A DNA stretch of 64,000 bases from an uncultured Clostridia bacterium (GTDB lineage: Bacteria; Bacillota; Clostridia; Oscillospirales; Acutalibacteraceae): positions 1 through 64,000 of the forward strand of contig CAKMIX010000012.1 of NCBI GenBank assembly GCA_927362715.1. Direction: 5' to 3'. Shown here one piece after another: positions 57,255-64,000 of the stretch. The translations under genes and the position numbers were made by a program. How positions within the stretch are numbered: position 1 is the stretch's first letter; each line of letters begins with the position of its first letter. Below the pieces are notes generated by a model. That model did no database searches. It was not told the DNA's origin and worked only from the letters and a program-made list of their open reading frames with translations.

Positions 57255-60200
57255 ATGATATTAAAGTCGCTGGAAATGCAGGGGTTCAAGTCCTTCCCGG
57301 ACAAGACCGTGCTGGAATTCAATCAGGGCATCACGGCGGTTGTCGGGCCGAACGGCAGCGGCAAAAGCAACATTTCCGACGCGGTGCGCTGGGTGCTGGG
57401 TGAGCAGTCCACCAAAAGCCTGCGCGGCTCAAAGATGGAGGACGTCATCTTTATGGGGACGGATCTGCGCCGCGCGAAGGGCTTTGCCGAGGTGACGCTG
57501 CGCTTTGATAACCGCGACCGCACGCTCCAAAAGGATACGGACGAGGTCTCGGTCACCCGCCGCTACTACCGCTCGGGCGAAAGCGAATACATCATCAACG
57601 GCGAAGCCGCCAGACTTCGCGACATCAACGAGCTGTTTATGGATACGGGGCTCGGCCGCGACGGGTATTCCATCGTCGGGCAGGGGCGTATTGCCGATAT
57701 GGTGTCCTCCAAAGCGGGCGAACGCCGCGAAATGCTGGAGGAGGCGGCGGGGATCTCGCATTTCCGCTACCGCCGCAACGACGCGAACAAACGCCTTGCC
57801 GCAGCGGAGGAAAACCTGCTGCGCCTGCGCGACATTCTGACCGAGCTTGAGGGGCGCGTAGGCCCTTTGAAAGCGCAGAGCGAAAAGGCGCAGAAGTTTT
57901 TGGTGCTTGCCGAGGAGAAAAAGCAGCTTGAGATCGGGCTGTGGCTTTACACCATCGACCGCACCGACGACCGCCTGCGTGAGCAGTCGCACAAGATCGC
58001 GACCGCCGAAGCGGCGCACGGCGAGGCGGCGGCGCAGTTAGAGGATCTGGGCGCGCAGATCGATAAGGCGGCTGAGGAGACGCAGGCGCTGCTTGTAAAA
58101 ATCGAAGAGGTGCGCGCCGAAAGCGCGAAGTTTGAGGAACAGGCGGCAGCGCTTGACGCACAGGTACAGGTCGAAGAGACCTCCATCCGCCACAACAAGG
58201 AGGCGATCGAGCGCCTGATGCGCGACCGCACCGCCGAGGAGGAGACGGCGGGGCACTTGGATGCGCGCATCGCCGAAGCGCAAAGCCGCATCGCCGAAAG
58301 TGAACAGGCGCGCGACGCCTGCAAGCAAGAGCTTGCCGCACTTACCGCCGAGCAGGAGGCGCGCCTTTCCGACAGCGCGCGGTTTTCCGAGGAAGCGGCG
58401 CAGCTTTCCGCCGCCGTCTCGGCGCTGTCCGTGCAGATCGCGGACAACCGCGTGACTGCGGAAACGGCGAATTCCTCCGTAGAGGAGATCGAGACGCGCA
58501 TCCGCACGATCGACGAGACCCTCGGTACGCGGGAAGAGAGCTATCAAGCGCTCGTCGCAGCGCACGATAAGGCAAAAGCCGCGCTGGAGGCGAGCGAAAC
58601 GACGATACAGGAACTGCAAAACGCCATGGACGGCTACACCATGCGGTTTGCGTCGCGCTCGAAAAAGGCGGAGGAAATGCGCACGGCGCTTTCCGAAAAG
58701 GAACGCGAGCTTCAGAAAATGCAGGATCGCATCCGCCTGCTTTCCGACCTTGAAAAGAACATGGAAGGCTATCAGGGCGCGGTCAAGGCGGTCATGCGCG
58801 AAGCTTCGCGCGGGGCGCTTCGGGGCATCCACGGGCCGCTCTCGCAGCTCATTTCCGTAAAGCCGAAATACACCACGGCGGTGGAAACGGCATTGGGTGC
58901 GGCGGTGCAGCACATCGTGACCGAAACGGAAAACGATGCCAAGCGCGCCATTGCTTACTTAAAAGAAAACCGTGCGGGGCGCGCGACCTTTTTGCCCATT
59001 TCCGCCATCCGCGCGCGGGAATTCCGTGAAACGGGGCTGGAGGATCAATACGGCTTCGTGAGCCTTGCGGCGGATCTTGTTTCCGCCGACGCAAAATATA
59101 CGGAGATCATACGCGCCCAGCTTGCGCGCACCGTAGTCGCCGAGGACATGGACTGCGCCATCGCCATGGCGAAAAAATACAATTACCGTTTCCGTATCGT
59201 GACGCTCGACGGGCAGGTTATCAATGCGGGCGGTTCGATGACGGGCGGCTCACGCGCGCAGAGCGTCGGTATTTTGAGCCGCGGCAACGAGATCGAAAAG
59301 CTCAAAACCGCCGAAAAGGCGGCGCAGACCGAGCTTGCCACCATGCAGGCGGACTGCAAGCAGCTTGGCGAAGACGCCGCCGCCGCGAAAGCGGAGCTCG
59401 ACGGCGCACAGGGCGATCTTTTGCGCGCGGGGGAAGAAAAGATCCGCCGCGAGGGCGAATATAAACTGGCTGCCGAGCAGCTTTCCGCCGTTTCGGGCGC
59501 GGTGAAAGAGCTTGTAGAAGAAAAAGAGACGCTGCGCGCCCGCGCCGACCGCATATTGCAAAACGCCGCCGAGGCGCGAGCTTCGCTCGAAACGCTTGGC
59601 GCACAGCTGCGCGAAAAGGAAGCGGCGCTCGAAAAGCTGACCGGCGACCGCGCGGCGCTCGATTCGGCGCGCGAAGCGCTTTCCGCAAAGGTCTCGGAGC
59701 TGAGCTTGCAGATTTTGACGCTTGAAAAGGATATGGAGACCGCCGCCGACGAGATCAAGCACCTCGAAAACCGGCGGGCGGGCCACGCGGACAAGCATAC
59801 CGCGCTGGAGCAGGAGATCGCCGAATACGATCGGAAAAACGAGTCGCTTGCCGAAAACATCCGCAACCTGCGCGAAAACGCCGAAAAGCTGCGCGCAGGC
59901 ACGGCTTCTTCGCGCGAGCAGATCGACGCGCTCATCTCCGAGCGCGACGCGCTTACCAAGCAGCAAAACGACCTGCGTATGCTCGAACGCGCAAAATCCG
60001 AGGAGCGCGAGCGCCTGAGCGGCGAGCTTGCGCGTCTCGAAGAGCGCAAGACCGCCATGCGCAAGGAATATGACGACCTGATCGCGAAGCTGTATGAAGA
60101 ATACCAGCTCACGCGCCGCGAAGCGGCGGCGATGGGCATCGAGATCGAGGACTACGGCGCTTCGAACAAACGCCTGACGGAGCTCAAAGGGCAGATCCGC

Positions 60201-60824
60201 GCGCTCGGCTCCGTCAACGTCGCGGCAATCGAGGAATACAAGGAAGTCTCCGAGCGGTACGAATTTTTGTCCGGGCAGATCGCGGACGTTGAAAAATCGC
60301 GCGAGGAGCTGCACAGGCTCATCGGCGAGCTGACCGAAAAAATGGCGCAGCAGTTCCGCGACCGTTTCGCCCGCATCAACCGCGCGTTCGGCGAAACGTT
60401 TTCCGAGCTGTTCGGCGGCGGCAGCGCACAGCTGCTGCTCTCCGACGAGCACGATATCTTGGAGTGCGACATCGAGATCAAGGTGCAGCCGCCGGGCAAA
60501 AACCTCAAAAGCATCGAACCGCTTTCCGGCGGCGAAAAGGGACTTTCGGCGATCTCCCTGCTGTTTGCCATCTTGAAGGTCACACCTGCGCCGTTCTGCA
60601 TTTTCGACGAGGTCGAGGCGGCGCTCGACGATGTGAACGTCTCGCGCTACGCGCAGTATGTGCGCCGTATGACGAAAAATACGCAGTTCATTCTCATCAC
60701 CCACCGCCGCGGCACCATGGAGGAGGCGGACGTCCTCTACGGCGTGACCATGCAGGAAAGCGGCGTTTCCAAGCTCTTAGAGCTCAAGACCGCCGAAATG
60801 GCGAAGCAGCTGGGCTTGGCGTAA
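57255..60824 (+). CDS. smc: Chromosome segregation protein SMC
   Basis: A 1189-aa condensin ATPase. Walker [10 protein letters not shown] (about residue 31-39) in the N-terminal head, the Q-loop region, coiled coil (about 165-500), the hinge (about 505-660, [11 protein letters not shown] through [14 protein letters not shown]), a second coiled coil (665-1020), then the signature [10 protein letters not shown] and Walker [14 protein letters not shown]. Length is typical. ScpA and ScpB partners are not in the window. Followed closely by ftsY. Confidence 0.98.
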   Translation: MILKSLEMQGFKSFPDKTVLEFNQGITAVVGPNGSGKSNISDAVRWVLGEQSTKSLRGSKMEDVIFMGTDLRRAKGFAEVTLRFDNRDRTLQKDTDEVSVTRRYYRSGESEYIINGEAARLRDINELFMDTGLGRDGYSIVGQGRIADMVSSKAGERREMLEEAAGISHFRYRRNDANKRLAAAEENLLRLRDILTELEGRVGPLKAQSEKAQKFLVLAEEKKQLEIGLWLYTIDRTDDRLREQSHKIATAEAAHGEAAAQLEDLGAQIDKAAEETQALLVKIEEVRAESAKFEEQAAALDAQVQVEETSIRHNKEAIERLMRDRTAEEETAGHLDARIAEAQSRIAESEQARDACKQELAALTAEQEARLSDSARFSEEAAQLSAAVSALSVQIADNRVTAETANSSVEEIETRIRTIDETLGTREESYQALVAAHDKAKAALEASETTIQELQNAMDGYTMRFASRSKKAEEMRTALSEKERELQKMQDRIRLLSDLEKNMEGYQGAVKAVMREASRGALRGIHGPLSQLISVKPKYTTAVETALGAAVQHIVTETENDAKRAIAYLKENRAGRATFLPISAIRAREFRETGLEDQYGFVSLAADLVSADAKYTEIIRAQLARTVVAEDMDCAIAMAKKYNYRFRIVTLDGQVINAGGSMTGGSRAQSVGILSRGNEIEKLKTAEKAAQTELATMQADCKQLGEDAAAAKAELDGAQGDLLRAGEEKIRREGEYKLAAEQLSAVSGAVKELVEEKETLRARADRILQNAAEARASLETLGAQLREKEAALEKLTGDRAALDSAREALSAKVSELSLQILTLEKDMETAADEIKHLENRRAGHADKHTALEQEIAEYDRKNESLAENIRNLRENAEKLRAGTASSREQIDALISERDALTKQQNDLRMLERAKSEERERLSGELARLEERKTAMRKEYDDLIAKLYEEYQLTRREAAAMGIEIEDYGASNKRLTELKGQIRALGSVNVAAIEEYKEVSERYEFLSGQIADVEKSREELHRLIGELTEKMAQQFRDRFARINRAFGETFSELFGGGSAQLLLSDEHDILECDIEIKVQPPGKNLKSIEPLSGGEKGLSAISLLFAILKVTPAPFCIFDEVEAALDDVNVSRYAQYVRRMTKNTQFILITHRRGTMEEADVLYGVTMQESGVSKLLELKTAEMAKQLGLA

Positions 60825-60874
60825 AATAAAAATCGCGTACACAGCGGCAAAACGATACGAAAAGGATGAAGCGC

Positions 60875-62086
60875 ATGGGCATTTTCAGTAAGATCAATTT
60901 CGGGCTTTCCAAAACCCGCAACAAAATGGCGGGCGCCATTGACAGCCTGTTTGCGGACGGCGGCGAGATCACCGATGACCTGTACGCCGAGCTTGAAGAA
61001 ATTCTCGTCATGGGCGACGTCGGCGTGGTCACGGCGGTCGAGATCACCGAACGCTTAAAAAAGCGCGTTTTGGAAAAGCGGCTTCGCGGCGCGGACGCCG
61101 TGAAAAACGAGATCAAGGAGATCGTCGCCGAGCTTTTGGAGGGCGGCGAGGATATGGGGCTTGTCACCGTGCCGAGCGTGGTGCTCGTCATCGGCGTCAA
61201 CGGCGTGGGCAAGACCACGACCATCGGCAAGCTCGCCGCGATGTATAAAGCAGAAGGCAAGCGCGTCATTTTGGGCGCGGCGGACACCTTCCGTGCGGCG
61301 GCGATCGACCAGCTCGGCGTCTGGGCAGGGCGCGCGGGCGTGGAGCTTGTCAAGCACTCCGAGGGCGCCGACCCTGCCGCCGTGGTATTCGACACGGTCA
61401 ACGCCGCGAAGGCGCGCGACTGCGACATCGTGATCATCGACACCGCAGGCAGACTGCACAATAAGAAAAACCTGATGGACGAGCTTGCAAAGATCTACCG
61501 CGTCATCGACCGCGAGCTCCCCTATTCCGACCGCGAGGTGCTTCTGGTGCTCGACGCGACTACCGGGCAGAACGCCGTCAACCAGGCGCGCGAGTTCATG
61601 AACGTCGCCGAGATCACGGGTATCGTGCTTACGAAGCTCGACGGCACGGCGCGCGGCGGCGTGGTGCTTGCCATCAAAAACGAACTTGGCATCCCGGTGA
61701 AATTCGTCGGCGTGGGCGAGCAGATGGATGATTTGCAGCCCTTTGACCCCCACGCCTTTGCCGAAGGGCTGTTTGAGCAGAAAACGTATGACGAGGAGGA
61801 GAGCACGCATGCGCAAGTGGAGAAAAACGATGTGGAAGCTCGCATTTCGGACGTTTCAGGCGTTCGACACCCCGCCGCAGCACGACCTGAACCCGAAAAC
61901 GAACCCGCCGGCGCGGCGCCGGACGCTGCGGCATCCGAGACGGGGCGCGCCGCTTCCGGTACACAAGCAGATGAAAGCGGAATTTCGGAATTGGACACGG
62001 CTGCGGACAAAGTGACCGAAACGCAAGCACCCGAAAAACCGAAAAAGGAGAAAAGACGTTTTGGATTTTTTAATCGCCACACATAA
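60875..62086 (+). CDS. ftsY: SRP receptor FtsY with unusual C-terminal tail
   Basis: A 403-aa SRP-GTPase that receives ribosome-SRP complexes at the membrane. NG domain at residues 1-305: MGIFSKINFGLSKTRNK start, P-loop GVNGVGKTTT, DTAGRLHNK, TKLDGTARGG and GVGEQMDDLQPFDP. Most FtsY proteins end soon after this last motif. Here about 100 further residues follow, Ala/Glu/Pro-rich and acidic, ending in the basic-aromatic KKEKRRFGFFNRHT. No N-terminal acidic A domain is present. The ATG at 60875 is 9 nt from AAAAGG, better than 60866. The tail overlaps rdgB by 26 bp. Confidence 0.95.
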   Translation: MGIFSKINFGLSKTRNKMAGAIDSLFADGGEITDDLYAELEEILVMGDVGVVTAVEITERLKKRVLEKRLRGADAVKNEIKEIVAELLEGGEDMGLVTVPSVVLVIGVNGVGKTTTIGKLAAMYKAEGKRVILGAADTFRAAAIDQLGVWAGRAGVELVKHSEGADPAAVVFDTVNAAKARDCDIVIIDTAGRLHNKKNLMDELAKIYRVIDRELPYSDREVLLVLDATTGQNAVNQAREFMNVAEITGIVLTKLDGTARGGVVLAIKNELGIPVKFVGVGEQMDDLQPFDPHAFAEGLFEQKTYDEEESTHAQVEKNDVEARISDVSGVRHPAAARPEPENEPAGAAPDAAASETGRAASGTQADESGISELDTAADKVTETQAPEKPKKEKRRFGFFNRHT

Positions 62087-62648
62087 TCTGAAAAAACGGG
62101 ATGAGTTACAGCGCATTTTAGCGCCTCTGGGCGTGCATGTGCTGACTGCCGACGAAGCCGGCATCGACCTTTCCGATGTGGAGGAAACGGGCACGACCTT
62201 TATGGAAAACGCGCTTTTGAAAGCCCGTTCGGGCTGCAAAGAGAGCGGTATGCCCTGTATCGCCGATGATTCCGGCCTTTGCGTGGACGCGCTTGACGGC
62301 GCGCCCGGTGTGTATTCCGCACGCTTCGCGGGCGAACACGGCAACGACAAAAAGAACAATGCAAAGCTTTTGGGGCTGCTCGAAAACGTCCCCGACGAAA
62401 ACCGCACGGCGAAGTTTGTAAGCGCCGTCGCCTGCGTCTTCCCCGACGGGCGCGAATGCACCGTCGAGGGCGAATGCAGGGGTAAGATCGGTTACGCGCC
62501 GAAAGGCGAGGGCGGCTTCGGCTACGACCCGCTCTTTTTCGTGGGCGAGAAGTCCTTTGCCGAGCTGCGCCCCGAAGAAAAGGACGCCGTAAGCCACCGC
62601 GGCAACGCCTTGCGCGCGCTGGCAGACAAGCTGCCCGCCTATTTGTAA
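62061..62648 (+). CDS. rdgB: XTP/dITP diphosphatase (RdgB/HAM1)
   Basis: A 195-aa house-cleaning enzyme hydrolysing non-canonical purine NTPs. Motifs: IATHNLKKRDEL at the N-terminus, ETGTTFMENALLKA, DDSGLCVDALDGAPGVYSAR, and the C-terminal AVSHRGNAL. It starts with TTG at 62061, supported by AAAAAGGAG 10 nt upstream and by the family start; no ATG is usable. Coupled to ftsY by overlap. Confidence 0.95.
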   Translation: MDFLIATHNLKKRDELQRILAPLGVHVLTADEAGIDLSDVEETGTTFMENALLKARSGCKESGMPCIADDSGLCVDALDGAPGVYSARFAGEHGNDKKNNAKLLGLLENVPDENRTAKFVSAVACVFPDGRECTVEGECRGKIGYAPKGEGGFGYDPLFFVGEKSFAELRPEEKDAVSHRGNALRALADKLPAYL

Positions 62649-62675
62649 GAAGCAGATACGAAAGGAAATCAACCT

Positions 62676-62996
62676 ATGACCGGAAAAGAACGCGCCGCGC
62701 TGCGCGCGCAGGCAAACGGGCTCGACCCGCTGTTTCAGGTGGGCAAAGGCGGCGTTTCGGATGCCCTCATCAAACAGACCGACGACGCGCTGACCGCCAG
62801 AGAGCTCATCAAGCTCAAGGTGCTTTTGGAGACCGCGCCCGCCCGCCCGCGCGACATCGCCGACGAGATTGCCGCCGCGACAGGCGCCGAAGTCGTCTCC
62901 GTCGTGGGCGGCAGCATGGTGTTTTACCGCTACAGCGAAAAGCTGCATGAAAAGGACAAAAAGGAAAAGGGCAATACGCCGAAAAGGAAAAAATGA
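62676..62996 (+). CDS. yhbY: YhbY-like CRM-domain RNA-binding protein
   Basis: A 106-aa protein consisting of one CRM domain (about 2-92: LRAQANGLDPLFQVGKGG, LIKLKVLLETA, VVGGSMVFYR) with a lysine-rich tail. Known homologues associate with pre-50S particles. It lies directly before nadD and yqeK, an order also known in Firmicutes. Confidence 0.92.
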   Translation: MTGKERAALRAQANGLDPLFQVGKGGVSDALIKQTDDALTARELIKLKVLLETAPARPRDIADEIAAATGAEVVSVVGGSMVFYRYSEKLHEKDKKEKGNTPKRKK

Positions 62997-62997
62997 A

Positions 62998-63633
62998 ATG
63001 CCTATGAAGATCGCACTGTACGGCGGCACGTTCAACCCACCGCATTTCGGGCATGTGCGGCTGCTGGAAGCGTTTTGCAGGGAGATCGCATTCGACAAGG
63101 TGCTGATCGTTCCCGACAAGCGCCCCGTTCACAAGATCTGTGAGGACTTGGCGCTCGACAGCGAACGGCTTGATATGTGCCGTCTCGCCTTCCCCGATCC
63201 GCAGTATGAAGTCAGCGACATGGAGATCACACGCCCGTCCGACAGCTATACCGTGTATACCGTCCGCGCGCTCGACGAACAATATCCGCAGGCGGAGATC
63301 TTTCTTTTGATGGGCTCGGATATGTTTTTGTCGTTCCATAAATGGTACCACTACCGCGAGCTGTTGGAGCGCTGCACGCTGTGCGTCGCCGCGCGGCAAA
63401 ACGCGGACGATCTGCATGCGCTTCGCAGCTATGCGTTTTCGCATTTGCGCATTTATGTGCAGGACCATATAGCGCCGCACCTGCGATTTTCAGACATCGA
63501 GCCGCTGGAGATCAGTTCCTCCGCGCTTCGCGAAGCGATCCGAAGCGGGCGGGACACGCATGTGTACCTGCCGCCGGCGGTGGAAACCTATATACGGGAA
63601 AAGGGATTGTATGGATACCGAACGCAACGCTGA
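62998..63633 (+). CDS. nadD: Nicotinate-nucleotide adenylyltransferase
   Basis: A 211-aa nucleotidyltransferase forming deamido-NAD. It has the N-terminal GGTFNPPHFGH motif (T/HxGH type), the mid-domain LLMGSDMFLSFHKW and the C-terminal ISSSALREAI (ISSTxIR motif). The ATG at 62998 is 9 nt from AAGGA; an in-frame ATG at 63004 is the alternative. Its 3' end overlaps yqeK by 23 bp. Confidence 0.95.
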   Translation: MPMKIALYGGTFNPPHFGHVRLLEAFCREIAFDKVLIVPDKRPVHKICEDLALDSERLDMCRLAFPDPQYEVSDMEITRPSDSYTVYTVRALDEQYPQAEIFLLMGSDMFLSFHKWYHYRELLERCTLCVAARQNADDLHALRSYAFSHLRIYVQDHIAPHLRFSDIEPLEISSSALREAIRSGRDTHVYLPPAVETYIREKGLYGYRTQR

Positions 63634-64000
63634 ATTTTTGGAAGCGATAAAAGCGAAGCTGAATCCGCAGCGTCTGCACCACTCGCTGTGCGTCGCCGAA
63701 AGCGCGCGCGAGCTCGCGATACAATACGGCGCAGACCCGGAAAAAGCCTACACGGCGGGGCTTGTGCATGACATCATGAAAAACACGCCGCCCGACGACA
63801 TGTTGAAATTCTTTTGCGACAATGGTATAATGCTCACAAAAACGCAGCGCCAAAGCCCGAAAACCTGGCACGCCGTTGCGGGGGAAGCGTATTTGAGAAG
63901 TCGCCTGCATGTTACGGACGAGGATATTTTGACGGCGGTGCGCTACCACACCACGGGGCGCGCGGACATGACGAAGCTCGAAAAGGTTGTGTTCATTGCG
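63611..64000 (+). CDS. yqeK: YqeK-type HD-domain Ap4A hydrolase (partial)
   Basis: First 130 codons, cut by the window end. HD-domain motifs match YqeK, a symmetrical diadenosine tetraphosphatase: an N-terminal RLHHS (H23/H24), AGLVHDIMKN (H53, D54), WHAVAGE, and RYHTTGRADMTKLEKVVFIA at the window edge. The start at 63611 lies inside nadD, after AAAAGGGAT. The usual nadD-yqeK order supports the call. Confidence 0.92.
   Translation, partial: MDTERNAEFLEAIKAKLNPQRLHHSLCVAESARELAIQYGADPEKAYTAGLVHDIMKNTPPDDMLKFFCDNGIMLTKTQRQSPKTWHAVAGEAYLRSRLHVTDEDILTAVRYHTTGRADMTKLEKVVFIA

Noticed and set aside
1..64000. tRNA and rRNA genes, insertion sequences, phage genes, replication origin
   Set aside because: No cloverleaf with T-loop sequence, no rRNA motifs, no DDE or other transposase, no integrase, and no DnaA-box cluster were seen by reading; weak cases could be missed without software.

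Overview
The window reads as a chromosomal segment of an anaerobic, spore-forming Clostridia-class Firmicute, probably a gut Oscillospirales/Ruminococcaceae-type organism. Evidence: strong AGGAGG-type ribosome binding sites, TTGACA-17-TATAAT promoters, a SpoIIQ-like M23 protein behind a forespore-type promoter, a PdaB-like deacetylase behind a sigma-E-type promoter, cohesin and dockerin modules, the archaeal-type ProS, and unsecreted fucosidase, beta-galactosidase and sialidase-like enzymes suited to host glycans. Most coding DNA is GC-rich. I found no rRNA, tRNA, CRISPR array, prophage or transposase.

Layout. 0.3-6.3 kb: spoIIQ-like gene, aminotransferase, rsmA, TSCPD protein, an XRE regulator, and the leftward operon NUDIX/PPase-like fusion - DUF951 - prfA. 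6.4-10.8 kb: operon of a beta-propeller-like lipoprotein, a membrane protein, DegV and a second lipoprotein. 10.8-13.1 kb: repeat-rich DNA on both sides of a D-2-hydroxyacid dehydrogenase. 13.1-19.3 kb: operon of VTT membrane protein, galactokinase, two M42 peptidases, GNAT and a methionine-gamma-lyase-like enzyme. 19.3-23.8 kb: phosphohexomutase, acpP, proS, lipoprotein. 23.9-38.6 kb: accessory surface-protein region with a 1680-aa dockerin protein, cohesin-like proteins, tiny paralogous peptides, a perfect 2.0-kb duplication, and three membrane-anchored paralogues of which two share an identical 0.7-kb 3' half. 38.7-48.5 kb: PdaB-like deacetylase, GH29 fucosidase, lipoprotein, M28 peptidase, VanY carboxypeptidase, GH35 beta-galactosidase, sialidase-like protein. 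48.6-64 kb: housekeeping block infC-rpmI-rplT, rRNA/tRNA methyltransferase, dprA-topA-trmFO-plsX-rnc, smc-ftsY-rdgB-yhbY-nadD-yqeK.

Repeats. Gene-poor stretches carry a modular repeat family: a ~145-bp core bounded by GTAGGGGCGGG/CCCGCCCCTAC hairpins, a ~30-bp flanking module, and outer arms of degenerate heptamers (NNTCTRA on one side, TYAGANN on the other). There are four near-complete ~300-350 bp copies (10.8, 12.5, 31.45 and 45.0 kb) and many half copies. Heptamer arrays sit directly against the ribosome binding sites of the fucosidase, beta-galactosidase, sialidase-like and phosphohexomutase genes, and supply the stop codons of rsmA and the dehydrogenase.

How the genes fit together. Fucose-, galactose- and sialic-acid-type enzymes plus galactokinase and phosphohexomutase suggest intracellular use of imported host-glycan fragments. 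The cohesin/dockerin block looks like a surface-assembly locus that is actively duplicated and homogenised. The right end is a classic Firmicute housekeeping operon set. Functions are inferred from motifs read by eye; no database search was possible.
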